From Prevotellaceae bacterium HUN156 (GTDB lineage Bacteria > Bacteroidota > Bacteroidia > Bacteroidales > Bacteroidaceae), in assembly GCA_900119285.1 (NCBI GenBank), contig FPIT01000013.1:31598-95597 (forward strand): a DNA stretch of 64,000 nucleotides, in the 5' to 3' direction. The notes beneath the pieces were generated by a model. The model was not told the origin of the DNA. It did not search any database and worked only from the letters and a program-made list of their open reading frames with translations. Position numbers and translations under genes: made by a program. This document shows positions 35,967-47,374 of the stretch, one piece after another; the stretch's first letter is position 1; every line of letters begins with the position of its first letter.

Positions 35967-35974
35967 CAAAGGTA
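35967..35974 (-). promoter_or_regulatory. TACCTTTG -7 promoter box for purB
   Basis: Minus-strand TAnnTTTG match about 90 bp before the purB start. Confidence 0.55.
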
Positions 35975-36048
35975 CAAAGAAAAGTTGAAACTAGATAGTT
36001 GAAAATTGAATAATTTAATAGAAAGAGCGTGTTTTTTTGATATTTAAC

Positions 36049-36078
36049 AAAAAAGAGTCCCGATTGTTTCGGAACTCC
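36049..36078 (-). terminator. Intrinsic terminator after tRNA-Val
   Basis: On the minus strand GAGTTCCGA...TCGGGACTC (one G-U pair) is followed by TTTTTTG. It lies just after the tRNA. The stem and the ~20 bp beyond the T-tract closely match 38119-38169. Confidence 0.8.
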
Positions 36079-36082
36079 TGAG

Positions 36083-36157
36083 TGGGCGTTGACGGATTCG
36101 AACCGCCGACCCTCTGCTTGTAAGGCAGATGCTCTAAACCAGCTGAGCTAAACGCCC
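36083..36157 (-). tRNA. tRNA-Val (anticodon UAC)
   Basis: On the minus strand the acceptor arms GGGCGTT and AACGCCC pair. The D-arm TTAGCTCAGCTGG, the anticodon stem TCTGC/GCAGA with loop CTTACAA (anticodon TAC) and the T-loop TTCGAAT are all present. CCA is not encoded. A terminator follows within 10 bp and a TACCTTTG box precedes it by 20 bp. Confidence 0.95.
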
Positions 36158-36177
36158 TTACTTCTTGTAAGCGGGTG

Positions 36178-36185
36178 CAAAGGTA
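36178..36185 (-). promoter_or_regulatory. TACCTTTG -7 promoter box for tRNA-Val
   Basis: Minus-strand TAnnTTTG match about 20 bp before the mature tRNA 5' end. Confidence 0.65.
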
Positions 36186-36259
36186 GGGAGTTTTTTTGTA
36201 TCCTCCAAACTTTTGCACCACTTTTTTTCAAAAAACTTTAGATATTATCCGATATTTCC

Positions 36260-36685
36260 TTAAAGTTCATACAAATCACTGGCCGCAAGCAGGTCAACCT
36301 TCTTTTCTGAGAGGATACGCTCACAACTAACCAAATCCGTAGGACGTATCACAACATGGGCTACATCACCATTGGCAAACGAGTACATATACTCAATAAA
36401 TACCCCATTATCGGATAAATGTTTTAGCACTTTTGCCAAAGAACCACTCACATTAGGACAGGTAAAACCTATCACATCAGTAATCTTGACGGCAAAATGA
36501 GCCGCCTTCAAAACCTGATAGGCCTTATCGGGGTCACTGACAATACAACGAAGAATACCAAAGTCCGAATTATCGGCAATACTCATAGCAGACAGATTAA
36601 CACCTGCAGCACCAAGAACATCGGTAACCTCTGTAAGACGTCCCGACTTGTTCTCCAGAAAAACTGATAACTGTTTTGCTAACAT
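36260..36685 (-). CDS. Tandem ACT-domain protein
   Basis: A 141-residue protein made of two ACT domains (about 1-68, starting AKQLSVFLENKSGRLTEV, and 70-141), small-molecule sensors that usually bind amino acids. It stands alone without a catalytic domain. In Bacteroidetes this protein is typically encoded next to phenylacetate-CoA ligase, as here (26 bp downstream). The pair is thought to work with indolepyruvate/2-oxoacid ferredoxin oxidoreductases in aryl-acid metabolism, which is inference for this genome. The start at MLAKQLS is chosen because a longer frame would run into the paaK coding region. Confidence 0.85.
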   Translation of the reverse strand: MLAKQLSVFLENKSGRLTEVTDVLGAAGVNLSAMSIADNSDFGILRCIVSDPDKAYQVLKAAHFAVKITDVIGFTCPNVSGSLAKVLKHLSDNGVFIEYMYSFANGDVAHVVIRPTDLVSCERILSEKKVDLLAASDLYEL

Positions 36686-36710
36686 AACTATTATTTTTCG
36701 ATTAGACCTT

Positions 36711-38009
36711 TTACAATTTACGATTATCAATAACACGCTTTGCCTTGCCTGTACTTCTCTCAATACCACGAGGCTCTACGAGCTTCACCTTAAAACCAAG
36801 ACCAATAACACTACGCAGTTCTGCCTCCAACTTCTTCTGCAAGCCCACCAGCGTAGACATATCGTCAGTAAAGTATTCATCCTTCACCTCAACTCGCAGC
36901 TCACTTGTATCGGTATTATTCACGCGATCTACAGTCAGTAGGAAGTGTGGCTCAAATTCAGGCAGCGACAGGATAACTGACTCTATCTGCGATGGGAACA
37001 CATTAACACCACGGATAATCAGCATATCATCACAACGTCCCAAGATACGGTCCATACGCACTAATGTACGTCCGCAAGCACACTTCTCATAATGGAGTGC
37101 TGTCAGGTCGTGGGTACGATAGCGCAGCAAAGGCATACCTTCCTTAGTCAAATGGGTGAATGTAAGTTCTCCAAGTTGTCCTTCAGGCATAGGCTCACCC
37201 GTTTCAGGATTTAATATCTCTGGGTAATAATAATCTTCATTAAGATGGGTTCCGCACTGATGTTCGCATTCATAACCAACACCAGGGCCCGCAATCTCAC
37301 TCAAACCATAGATGTCGTAAGCCTTGATACCCATCAGTGTCTCTAACTTCTGGCGCATTTCCTCCGTCCAAGGCTCAGCACCAAAGGCACCGATCTTCAA
37401 TTTGAAGCTATCACGACTATATTCACTATCGCGCATAGCCTCACCAAGGAACATCGCATACGAAGGCGTACAGCAAAGCACTGTTGCCCCGAAATCATGC
37501 ATCAGGGTTATCTGCTTCTGCGTATTACCACTTGAGATAGGTATTACGCTGGCTCCGATATTGGTGGCACCATCATGAGCACCCAAGCCACCAGTAAACA
37601 AGCCATAACCATAAGCCACCTGAAAGATATCCTCTTTCGATGCGCCATAGGCCGTAAAAGCACGAGAAATAGATTCCGACCACATGGCTAAGTCCTTGCG
37701 AGTATACAATACCACCACAGGCTTACCTGTAGTACCACTTGACGCATGAATACGTACAATCTGACTCATCGGGACAGCCGCTAAGCCAAAGGGATAATTA
37801 TCTCGTAAATCTAACTTATTAGTAAAAGGCAACTTCGTGATATCATCAATACTCTTGATATCACCAGGTTCCAATCCCATTTCTTGAAATTTCTTACGAT
37901 AGAATGGCGTATTATAATAGACATACTCCGCCATCTTTCTAAGCCGTGCACTTTGCAACTCACGTAATTGCTCGCGATCCATGCACTCTACAGTCTCGTT
38001 CCAAATCAT
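36711..38009 (-). CDS. paaK: Phenylacetate-CoA ligase
   Basis: A 432-residue AMP-forming acyl-CoA ligase that activates phenylacetate or other aryl acids. The phosphate-binding loop HASSGTTGKPVVV, the adenylate motif YGLSE and the C-terminal hinge/lysine region (ERSTGKAKRVIDN) are present. Length matches the family. The promoter box TATCTTTG (38060-38053) lies downstream of an in-frame start at 38063, so the ATG at 38009 (MIWNETVECMD) is taken. It is followed closely by the ACT protein. In anaerobic gut bacteria this enzyme often runs in arylacetate salvage or export (known for the family, inferred here). Confidence 0.92.
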   Translation of the reverse strand: MIWNETVECMDREQLRELQSARLRKMAEYVYYNTPFYRKKFQEMGLEPGDIKSIDDITKLPFTNKLDLRDNYPFGLAAVPMSQIVRIHASSGTTGKPVVVLYTRKDLAMWSESISRAFTAYGASKEDIFQVAYGYGLFTGGLGAHDGATNIGASVIPISSGNTQKQITLMHDFGATVLCCTPSYAMFLGEAMRDSEYSRDSFKLKIGAFGAEPWTEEMRQKLETLMGIKAYDIYGLSEIAGPGVGYECEHQCGTHLNEDYYYPEILNPETGEPMPEGQLGELTFTHLTKEGMPLLRYRTHDLTALHYEKCACGRTLVRMDRILGRCDDMLIIRGVNVFPSQIESVILSLPEFEPHFLLTVDRVNNTDTSELRVEVKDEYFTDDMSTLVGLQKKLEAELRSVIGLGFKVKLVEPRGIERSTGKAKRVIDNRKL

Positions 38010-38052
38010 AGTTAAAATCTGCTTGTTATTTACTGTTAGTATTGTGTTGTTG

Positions 38053-38060
38053 CAAAGATA
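38053..38060 (-). promoter_or_regulatory. TATCTTTG -7 promoter box for paaK
   Basis: Minus-strand TAnnTTTG match 44 bp before the paaK start. Short GTTGAAA repeats lie just upstream (38069-38100). Confidence 0.6.
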
Positions 38061-38135
38061 CAAAGAAAAGTTGAAAGATAAAGGTTGAAAGGTTGAAAGT
38101 TTTTCTGATGCGAAAAGATTTTTTGATATTTAACA

Positions 38136-38169
38136 AAAAAAAGGAGTCCCGAAATCTTCGGAACTCCTT
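38136..38169 (-). terminator. Intrinsic terminator after OmpA gene
   Basis: On the minus strand AAGGAGTTCCGAA...TTCGGGACTCCTT is followed by a T8 run. It lies 22 bp after the OmpA-like stop. It is nearly the same sequence as the tRNA-Val terminator at 36049-36078. Confidence 0.85.
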
Positions 38170-38191
38170 ATAGATAAATCTATTGTTTAGA

Positions 38192-39358
38192 TTACTTAAT
38201 CTCAACAGTAGCACGACGGTTGTAGTTGATTGGGCTCAGAGTAGCAACGCCACCAGCTGCAACAACCTCGATATCATCGCGGTTTACACCCATCTTAACC
38301 AGCTCGTTAACAACAGTGTTAGCACGCTTCTCAGAGAGCTTCTGGTTGAAGTTTGCACTACCAGTCTTGCTATCAGCGTAACCAGTAACAACAATCTTAG
38401 AGTTGTTCTCCTTAGCAACCTTAGCCAACTCAGAAACATTCTGCAGATCCTTCTTAGAAGCAACCTTAGCCTGACCGAGGTTGAAGAATACTGATACAGG
38501 AGCAGCAACAACCTTAGTTACAGTCTTAGTCTCAACAGGAGCAGTCTGCTTAGGCTGGTTAGCCAGCAGATCCTTCAGGCGAGCATTCTCAGCCTGAGCG
38601 TCAGTCAGCTGTGCGTTCAGAGCGTCGATCTGACCCTGTGACAGAGCCTTGATAGCGTCTACGTCTGGAGTCTTGTTCCAAGTGCCCTTACCGAGGTTGA
38701 ATGTAGCACCAACCTCAACAGTGAACTGGTGAGCACGCTTGTTGAAATTGATACCACCTACAGCAGGAAGATCATAGAACATCTCCTGACCATAGTTCAT
38801 GTAACCGAGCTCGAGGTTCAGAGCAACCTTGCGGCTGATCTTGAAGGTATTCAGCAAACCTGCGCTCCATACATAAGTGTTATCTTTAGCATCGAGGTTC
38901 AAACCAACACCACCACCGAAGTAAGGGATGAGGTTCCAAACACGGCTCTCGTCATAACCACCAATCAGGTTGTGGAGATTGAACAGAACCTGCTCGTTCA
39001 GAGTGAGGTACTTATCAACATCGCTATCGAAAGCCTTACCAATCCAGAGAGCATTAGCCTTTGTACGAAGACCAATACCTGGAGTAAACCACTTACCAAC
39101 TGCTACAGAGAAACCAAGTGATGTACGAGCTGCATGATCTACATCAGTGTTAGCTGTACCCATTGGGAACTTGTAGAAGGGGTTAGACAGAATGTTGTCA
39201 TTACCAAAATAAAGAGCACTGTAATTAACATTAGCCTGGATGAACCAATTGCTCCAGAAAGAATTGGTAGACACACTGTACTTCTCAGTAGGATCCTCCT
39301 GAGCCATAGAACTCAGTGAGAAACTGGCAACTGCCAGCATTAAGAATAACTTTTTCAT
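38192..39358 (-). CDS. OmpA family outer-membrane protein
   Basis: A 388-residue protein with a signal peptide (ends at SMAQ), an N-terminal beta-barrel (about 20-220), a short coiled-coil linker (ALNAQLTDAQAENARLKDLL) and a C-terminal OmpA peptidoglycan-binding domain (about 285-388) with IVVTGYADSKTGSANFNQKLSEKRA. It anchors the outer membrane to peptidoglycan. The promoter box TACTTTTG is at 39415-39408 and a strong terminator follows. It is a single-gene unit, and the architecture is that of the major abundant Bacteroidetes OmpA-like proteins. Confidence 0.9.
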   Translation of the reverse strand: MKKLFLMLAVASFSLSSMAQEDPTEKYSVSTNSFWSNWFIQANVNYSALYFGNDNILSNPFYKFPMGTANTDVDHAARTSLGFSVAVGKWFTPGIGLRTKANALWIGKAFDSDVDKYLTLNEQVLFNLHNLIGGYDESRVWNLIPYFGGGVGLNLDAKDNTYVWSAGLLNTFKISRKVALNLELGYMNYGQEMFYDLPAVGGINFNKRAHQFTVEVGATFNLGKGTWNKTPDVDAIKALSQGQIDALNAQLTDAQAENARLKDLLANQPKQTAPVETKTVTKVVAAPVSVFFNLGQAKVASKKDLQNVSELAKVAKENNSKIVVTGYADSKTGSANFNQKLSEKRANTVVNELVKMGVNRDDIEVVAAGGVATLSPINYNRRATVEIK

Positions 39359-39407
39359 ACCTATACTAATAAAATTAAACTAATTGTTTCAAATTCAGAA
39401 TTCGGTG

Positions 39408-39415
39408 CAAAAGTA
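39408..39415 (-). promoter_or_regulatory. TACTTTTG -7 promoter box for OmpA gene
   Basis: Minus-strand TAnnTTTG match 50 bp before the start codon. Confidence 0.55.
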
Positions 39416-39537
39416 AATATTAATTTCGAATAATCAAAGTTTTTTAGCAATTAAATTCACAAAATCGCTTATTTTTCTGCATTTTTGCCATAAAAAGGCC
39501 TTTTTTTACCTAAAAAACGAACATTTTGTAGCCTTTA

Positions 39538-41337
39538 TCACTTCAAAAGATGCTCTATATCCGATTGAGGCAGGATACAAAGCACTGCTTTGCCGTCTGG
39601 AGTATAGTTTACATTCTCACAAGCAAAGAGACTATTCACGATCATATCCATCTCATCATTAGATAATTGCTGGCCATAAGGAATGGCTGCTTGACGTGAC
39701 AAACCAAGAGCTACCCGGTGATTCAACGATAGTGTATCAGGGCCAACTGGAACAGACGACGCAAGTATATTCTGTAACAGGCGGGAAGGATTTAGTCCTT
39801 CAATACCAGCAGGTACGCCATTGATAGCATAACTCGCCGGACCTAATGGAGTCAACTCAAATCCCACAGCAGTCAAAGCAGGCAGCATATCTTCCATCAA
39901 GGCTGCTTCAGAGGGAGCCAGCTCTAATACTTCAGGAAACAGCATACGCTGACTACTTGATGGGGTATCTGCTAATTGCTGCATATAGCGTTCGTACCGG
40001 ATTCGTATATCAGCACGATGCTGGTCAATAATCATCAAGCCGGATTTTACAGCTGTCATGATATAACGACCCTTATACTGATAATGCAAAGGGCTAACGT
40101 CTGTCAGTTCCACTGATTGTCCAGCCACAGAGATTTCGTCTGTATTTGGGAACAATGACTGTTCTTGTTCCACAGGTTGAGTGGGAAGAGACTCATAAAG
40201 TTGTTCCCACCCCTTAGCGGGTTTCTCACGGAACGGATTATACTGCGGATTTCTAGACACCTGAGGAATATCCACGGGAATTGCAACAGGATTATAAGCT
40301 GGAATATCCGGGCGTCCCTCAGTATCAAAGTCTATCTGCGGTATTTCACAAAATTGACCGATTGCATCTTTAACTGCAGCTGACAATATCTGCCAAATTG
40401 CCTGTTCATTCTCAAACTTAATCTCTGTCTTCGTAGGATGAATATTCACATCTATATCTGCAGGATTCACGTCAAAGTATATGAAATAAGGTACGTGCGT
40501 ACCTGCAGGTATCAATCTATCATAAGCTTGTTGAACTGCTTTATGGAAATATGCATGTTTCATATAACGCCCATTAACAAAGAAGCACTCATGTGCGCCT
40601 TTTTTACGGGCAGTTTCTGGTTTAGCTGAGAAGCCTGAGATTTTGCATAATGCCGTTTCAACATTTACAGGAAGCAAATCCTGTCCATAACGCCGTCCAT
40701 AGACATCAGTTATACGTTGTCGTAAAGAACCAGCCTTTAGGTTCATCAGTTCCTGTCCATTACTATGAAGCGTAAAACAAATGTCAGGATATACTAATAC
40801 GATACGTTCGAATGCCGTCAAAATATTGTTCAACTCCGTAGCATTTGTTTTCAAGAACTTACGACGAGCAGGAACATTGAAAAACAAATTACTTACCGTA
40901 AACGAGCTTCCTACTGGACACGAACAAACCTCCTGAGTTTCCACATGTGAGGCTGATAGCGTCAGGCATGTCCCCAGTTCATTTCCCTCACGACGAGTAC
41001 GCAGTTCTATCTGAGCTACAGCAGCGATTGAAGGTAATGCTTCACCACGGAATCCCATAGTGTGTAATGAGAACAAATCGTCTGCTTTACGTATTTTAGA
41101 AGTCGCATGACGTTCAAAGGCCAAACGGGCATCTGTCTCCGACATACCACATCCATCATCTATCACCTGAATAGAAGTACGTCCTGCATCAACAACTAAC
41201 ACATTAATAACATGTGCGCCAGCATCCACAGCATTTTCTACCAACTCCTTAATAACGGAAGCTGGTCGCTGTATGACTTCACCTGCAGCAATCTGGTTAG
41301 CCACACTATCTGGAAGTAGTTGTATTACGTCAGTCAT
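39538..41337 (-). CDS. mutL: DNA mismatch repair protein MutL
   Basis: A 599-residue GHKL ATPase that couples MutS mismatch recognition to downstream repair. N-terminal ATPase motifs: [10 protein letters not shown] (Asn35), DDGCGM and [11 protein letters not shown]. The linker is about 340-410 and the C-terminal dimerisation domain follows. The place of the endonuclease motif DQHA(x)2E(x)4E reads [12 protein letters not shown] (about 437-448), lacking the central Glu, and no CPHGRP block is seen near the C-terminus (the region reads [11 protein letters not shown]). It may therefore lack nicking activity; this should be compared with other Bacteroidetes MutL. It overlaps the upstream OstA-like gene by 8 bp. 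Confidence 0.93.
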   Translation of the reverse strand: MTDVIQLLPDSVANQIAAGEVIQRPASVIKELVENAVDAGAHVINVLVVDAGRTSIQVIDDGCGMSETDARLAFERHATSKIRKADDLFSLHTMGFRGEALPSIAAVAQIELRTRREGNELGTCLTLSASHVETQEVCSCPVGSSFTVSNLFFNVPARRKFLKTNATELNNILTAFERIVLVYPDICFTLHSNGQELMNLKAGSLRQRITDVYGRRYGQDLLPVNVETALCKISGFSAKPETARKKGAHECFFVNGRYMKHAYFHKAVQQAYDRLIPAGTHVPYFIYFDVNPADIDVNIHPTKTEIKFENEQAIWQILSAAVKDAIGQFCEIPQIDFDTEGRPDIPAYNPVAIPVDIPQVSRNPQYNPFREKPAKGWEQLYESLPTQPVEQEQSLFPNTDEISVAGQSVELTDVSPLHYQYKGRYIMTAVKSGLMIIDQHRADIRIRYERYMQQLADTPSSSQRMLFPEVLELAPSEAALMEDMLPALTAVGFELTPLGPASYAINGVPAGIEGLNPSRLLQNILASSVPVGPDTLSLNHRVALGLSRQAAIPYGQQLSNDEMDMIVNSLFACENVNYTPDGKAVLCILPQSDIEHLLK

Positions 41338-42952
41338 GTAACTTTGTTTTTCTAGGTGGTTCGCGACGTTTTATTTCTTTAAGTTCTGTACCCTTTTTCT
41401 TGGGACGCCAATTGAAGATATCGTCTTTATTTAGTGGACGAACATAGTCAAACCATGCAAATTGAGGAAGGAAATGTTTACCAGGAGGTATCTGTGTCAT
41501 AGGATACAAAACACCTGTAGGTTTCTCCATCCAGATTTTTGTCATCTTTCTATTTTCGAGAAACATCTTCATCATGGGAGTCTCTGTATAATTCAGACCA
41601 ATAATTGTACTGTCTGCATCATCAATAGGATAATACACTATTAGCACATTATCAATAGCCTGGGTTTCTCGTATTTCTCCTTTTTGGAACAAAGCCTTCA
41701 TTTCTTTTGACGACACCTGATTATAGTGTATAGAATCACTCATCTGCTCTGCAGAGAATGCCTGTCCTAATACATGAGCACGGTCAACTGTCGAATCCTT
41801 CATATAGACTCTAATTTCTTCACCAAACAGTTGTTGTCCCATATTCCACACAATAGGATCCTTATACATCGTCATGCATGAATCCTGAGAATTGTACACC
41901 AACGAATCACATACAGCTTGAACATCCTTCCTATACGCGCGTACCTTATCATACGCGTATATCTTACGATAAACAGAATCCGTACGAATATTATATGTAT
42001 ACACTTTGAATGTATCCGCATGCATATATAGCGAATCTTTCTGAGAGAAATCTATGGTTACGGCCCGTTTAGTCGCCATAGCATATCCCGTAGCGTCATT
42101 ATACTCACAATAATCGCCTGTCATCATATTCTTATTCACAGAATCAGTATAGATAACATTCCGATATGCATAGTTCGTTCCATCACTGGCATTATGATAT
42201 ACGCTATCACCTATCAACGTGCGTCCTTGGTCTTTAATAACCGAACGTCCAAACAATTCTGACTGTTCGGTCTTTGTATTATAATAACCATTCTCACTAT
42301 AGATATGGCTAGTGCCTGACGTGATATTAGATGGTCCTACGATATGAGCGCGAGAAGTCTTAGTATCATAAAACAACGAATCTGTTGTCAGATATAGTTT
42401 TTTGTCTTTCAGGCGTACATCATAATAAAACATCGCCTGTTTCGTATCCGTATGATATTCTCCCCAGTCAGATGTCAACACAGAGCTACCATCCACCAAC
42501 TTTCCTCCTTCAAAGAAGTTTCCAAAACTATACATACGGTCATAATCCAGCGAATCGGTATACAATGTTGTTTTCCGATGTCTCAGCACTACATCATAAC
42601 GAGCCTGTGCCAATTGGTCGTTACCATCATAATAGGCATATCTGCTGGTTAGGCTGAGTGTATCACCCTGCTTCATTTTGACATGTCCGAAAGCCTCAAA
42701 AGAATTGGTCTGTTCGTAAAAATGGGCACTATCACAGTAGAGATCCGCTCCCATATGACGGAAATGTACATTTCCATACAACACCTGAGCGCCACCATTG
42801 CGATATTGGTCAAAAAACAAATTGTCGGAATGCACAAGATACACACGCTTATCCTCCACCCTTTTACGTGGAGTACGTTTGCGCTGTACTTGTGCTGCAA
42901 AGACCACAGCCAGCACCAATATACCAATCAACAACAACAGGGATCTTTTCAC
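41330..42952 (-). CDS. OstA-like protein (LptA/OstA-N fold, LPS transport)
   Basis: A 540-residue periplasmic protein with an N-terminal signal or anchor helix ([20 protein letters not shown]), then repeated beta-strand units with the LptA/OstA-N pattern ([60 protein letters not shown]). LptA-like units form the periplasmic bridge that carries lipopolysaccharide to the outer membrane; this long Bacteroidetes version is commonly called OstA-like. The C-terminal ~40 residues are very basic ([27 protein letters not shown]). It sits between a SurA-like chaperone and mutL, coupled to mutL by 8 bp of overlap. Confidence 0.85.
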   Translation of the reverse strand: MKRSLLLLIGILVLAVVFAAQVQRKRTPRKRVEDKRVYLVHSDNLFFDQYRNGGAQVLYGNVHFRHMGADLYCDSAHFYEQTNSFEAFGHVKMKQGDTLSLTSRYAYYDGNDQLAQARYDVVLRHRKTTLYTDSLDYDRMYSFGNFFEGGKLVDGSSVLTSDWGEYHTDTKQAMFYYDVRLKDKKLYLTTDSLFYDTKTSRAHIVGPSNITSGTSHIYSENGYYNTKTEQSELFGRSVIKDQGRTLIGDSVYHNASDGTNYAYRNVIYTDSVNKNMMTGDYCEYNDATGYAMATKRAVTIDFSQKDSLYMHADTFKVYTYNIRTDSVYRKIYAYDKVRAYRKDVQAVCDSLVYNSQDSCMTMYKDPIVWNMGQQLFGEEIRVYMKDSTVDRAHVLGQAFSAEQMSDSIHYNQVSSKEMKALFQKGEIRETQAIDNVLIVYYPIDDADSTIIGLNYTETPMMKMFLENRKMTKIWMEKPTGVLYPMTQIPPGKHFLPQFAWFDYVRPLNKDDIFNWRPKKKGTELKEIKRREPPRKTKLHD

Positions 42953-42961
42953 TCTTCGCCT

Positions 42962-44368
42962 TTACTTCACCCAACCTTCGTACTCAAACTTACAATCGCG
43001 ATAGCGGTCATTAATATGTACATAAGTCGACTTAATGCGGTTAACGACCCATTCGTGCAATTTCTTCTCACGCAATTTAGCCATTACCACATTCTTCATA
43101 ATCTGGAAATCTTCCGTAATTGTAGCCTTATGTCCCTCCACGCGGTTCTTCAGTTTCACTATAGCGCAAACTATCTTTCCACGTTCATTAATCATTTGGA
43201 AAGGAGCAGAGACCCCACCTACCTCAAGGTGTTCGATTGCTTTTGCAACCTCAGAAGGCAACTCAGCCATCTTAAAGCGTGAAGTACGTCCATCTTGTGT
43301 TACGTTTGCCATCAAACCATTATTGTTACGTGTATCCTTATCGTCTGAATATATAGACACAGCATCTTCAAAAGTGAAATGCTCTCCCTTATAATATTGT
43401 TTTATTAGCTCTGGGACAGAATCTGTTCTAATAGCATTGGCCACAGAATCAAGACGACTGAGTGCTTTAGTAATAGATTCTTCACTCACAACAGGCTTAC
43501 GAAGAATATGACGAACTTTGATTTTCTCTCCGCGCTTATCAATAAGTTGAATAATATGGAATCCGAACTCCGACTCCACAATCTTAGAAACTTTTTTGGG
43601 ATCAGTCAGGCTGAATGCAACATTGGCAAAAGCTGGATCCAGCACGCTACGTCCCATGTAATCCAACTCACCACCACGACGGGCAGAATTTGGATCTTCA
43701 GAATAGAAACGCGCCAATGTCTGGAATGTCGACTCACCTTTATTGATACGGTCGGTATAATCACGCAATTCCTCCTTGATACGATTAATTTCCTCTTGCT
43801 CTACACGTGGTATCTGAGTAATAATCTGTACCTCCACTTCTGTAGGGACAAAAGGAAGACTATCTTGTGGTAAATCACGGAAATATCTGCGCACCTCAGC
43901 AGGAGAAACAGTAATATTCCCTGTCAATTTCTGCTGCATGCCCTGTACCATCTGGCGCTCACGATATGATTCACGCAAATCAGCACGAATCTGGCTCATG
44001 CTCTTTTTCTGATACTCCTCCAATTTCTCACGAGAACCAATCACAGAAATCATCTGTTCGATATACTGTTCGACACCCTGCGAGATTTCAGACTCCGTAA
44101 CCTCAATACTATCAGTAATCGCCTGATTCAAGAACAATTTCTGAACAGCAATCTGTTCAGGAATAGAACAATCTGGATCACCAGCCCATCGCAAACCCTC
44201 CTGCTGTCCCTGGATGCGCATAGCTTCCACATCCGATTTCAGGATAGCTTCATCACCAACGACCCATATCACCTCATCAACAACAGCACGAAGGCTGTCA
44301 TTCTGAGCTTGAGCCAGCGTCACTACCGCAAACAAGGACACCAGCAAGAATTGCAATCTCTTATTCAT
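42962..44368 (-). CDS. SurA-like periplasmic peptidyl-prolyl isomerase
   Basis: A 468-residue protein with a signal peptide ending LAQAQ. A SurA-like N-terminal chaperone region (about 25-165, VVDEVIWVVGDEAILKSDVE) is followed by a parvulin/PpiC domain (about 175-275, with FHIIQLIDKRG) and a second, degenerate PpiC-like domain (about 280-390). SurA escorts outer-membrane proteins to BAM. It overlaps the upstream PpiC gene by 8 bp and precedes the OstA-like gene by 9 bp, a tight outer-membrane biogenesis cluster. Confidence 0.88.
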   Translation of the reverse strand: MNKRLQFLLVSLFAVVTLAQAQNDSLRAVVDEVIWVVGDEAILKSDVEAMRIQGQQEGLRWAGDPDCSIPEQIAVQKLFLNQAITDSIEVTESEISQGVEQYIEQMISVIGSREKLEEYQKKSMSQIRADLRESYRERQMVQGMQQKLTGNITVSPAEVRRYFRDLPQDSLPFVPTEVEVQIITQIPRVEQEEINRIKEELRDYTDRINKGESTFQTLARFYSEDPNSARRGGELDYMGRSVLDPAFANVAFSLTDPKKVSKIVESEFGFHIIQLIDKRGEKIKVRHILRKPVVSEESITKALSRLDSVANAIRTDSVPELIKQYYKGEHFTFEDAVSIYSDDKDTRNNNGLMANVTQDGRTSRFKMAELPSEVAKAIEHLEVGGVSAPFQMINERGKIVCAIVKLKNRVEGHKATITEDFQIMKNVVMAKLREKKLHEWVVNRIKSTYVHINDRYRDCKFEYEGWVK

Positions 44369-45794
44369 GTTTATTGACTGTCTTTAAAACTTCTTCATTT
44401 ACTGTAACAGCATACTTACGACGCAGGTCTGTCACCCAGAGTTTTTCCAACTCATCCTGTAAATCGGCAGTTACCAATCCACGAACATCAGTATAGTCCT
44501 GCGGACTCTTAATTACCTTACCAAAGGTTGCATCAATAGGATAACCCTTTACACTGTCCACCTTAGCATCCTGTTTTTTGAATACCTCACGGTCAATTAA
44601 AGCATTGTCACCCTTCTTAAAAAGTCCTTTCTCCACACGAATGCGGATAATCGAATCATTATTAAAAGTCTTACGTAATGCCTCGTTCCAATCCTCAAAC
44701 TTCAATTTCTTGACACAGTTAGCCACAGCCTTGACATCCGACTGAGTCTTTACATGATAGGCCATACCCTTGAAACGAGGTTCATCCCACTTATATTTGG
44801 CCTTGTTCTTCTTAAAATAGCGCTCCAACGCCTGCTCATCCTTGGCAGCTTTATCCCATACATTGGCATTGCTAATTTCATAAAGCAACAATCCGTCATG
44901 ATACTCTTTTATCAGATAACGCATTGACAAGTCAACAGCGGATAATGAGTCTGCACGCTGTTCCATCACACGTTCCTTAGTCAGTGCTCCATTAGAATTC
45001 TTGATTATCTCCGCAATCTTACGATCCGAAATGCTATTGCGAATTCCGCGCTGCTCCAAGTATTTCAAGATATTCTCTTTATGATAGTCGAAAGGCTCAA
45101 AATCCTTACGTTCTTTCATCAGAATAATATGCCATCCATAAGGAGTCTGCACAGGTTGACTCATATCACCTGGCTGCAAAGCAAATGCAGCATCTTCAAA
45201 TTCCTTTACTGTCTGATTTTTCGCTACCCAACCAACTACTCCACCGCGACGAGCAGAACCTGGATCTTGAGAATACTTCTTAACCAGTTCCTCAAAATTT
45301 GCTCCATTCTTCAATGCCTGATAGATAGAATCAATACGCTGTTTTGCTTCTTTCTGCTGTGCATCAGTAGCCTTCTGAGAAAGTTTCAGCAAGATATGGG
45401 CAGGCTGAATAAGGCCATCGGGTCCGATATCCTTTTTTGTCTCATCATAAACTTTATGAGCTTCCGCCAACATATCTTCATCAGTTACGAAACTTGGTAG
45501 CAATTGTTGGTCACGATACTGAGCGAACTCCGAGCGGAATTCCTGCGTCGTATCAATACGAGCATCTAATGCTGCCTGTACCTTTAACTTATAGTTAACA
45601 AACAGGTCAACATATTCCTCAACGGTTTTCTTATCAATAACACCGTCGGTATTATTCTTATTATAAGAATACTCAAATTCCGAACGGGGTACTGGTGTTC
45701 CAGCCACCGTCATGATAATGGGGTCGTTTGCAGTTTGTGCAAATGCCAGCATGCCGTTCAGCAAGAAAGCGGCAGATAATAGTTGTTTTTTCAT
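44361..45794 (-). CDS. PpiC-domain peptidyl-prolyl isomerase
   Basis: A 477-residue periplasmic protein (signal peptide ending LAFAQ). A chaperone-like helical N-terminus (about 25-125) is followed by one clear parvulin domain (about 130-230, with IQPAHILLKLS and QTPYGWHIILMKER) and a long helical C-terminus. It is a second foldase next to the SurA-like protein, with 8 bp overlap, so both are made together. Its stop codon touches the guaB stop/start junction (1 bp gap to guaB at 45795), putting it in the same transcript as guaB. Confidence 0.87.
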   Translation of the reverse strand: MKKQLLSAAFLLNGMLAFAQTANDPIIMTVAGTPVPRSEFEYSYNKNNTDGVIDKKTVEEYVDLFVNYKLKVQAALDARIDTTQEFRSEFAQYRDQQLLPSFVTDEDMLAEAHKVYDETKKDIGPDGLIQPAHILLKLSQKATDAQQKEAKQRIDSIYQALKNGANFEELVKKYSQDPGSARRGGVVGWVAKNQTVKEFEDAAFALQPGDMSQPVQTPYGWHIILMKERKDFEPFDYHKENILKYLEQRGIRNSISDRKIAEIIKNSNGALTKERVMEQRADSLSAVDLSMRYLIKEYHDGLLLYEISNANVWDKAAKDEQALERYFKKNKAKYKWDEPRFKGMAYHVKTQSDVKAVANCVKKLKFEDWNEALRKTFNNDSIIRIRVEKGLFKKGDNALIDREVFKKQDAKVDSVKGYPIDATFGKVIKSPQDYTDVRGLVTADLQDELEKLWVTDLRRKYAVTVNEEVLKTVNKHE

Positions 45795-47351
<1,557 letters not shown>

Positions 47352-47374
47352 ATTAACACGATTTAAGCGAAATA

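Noticed and set aside
36685..36769. Longer N-terminus for the ACT protein
   Set aside because: It would overlap the paaK coding region and adds a sequence without ACT similarity.
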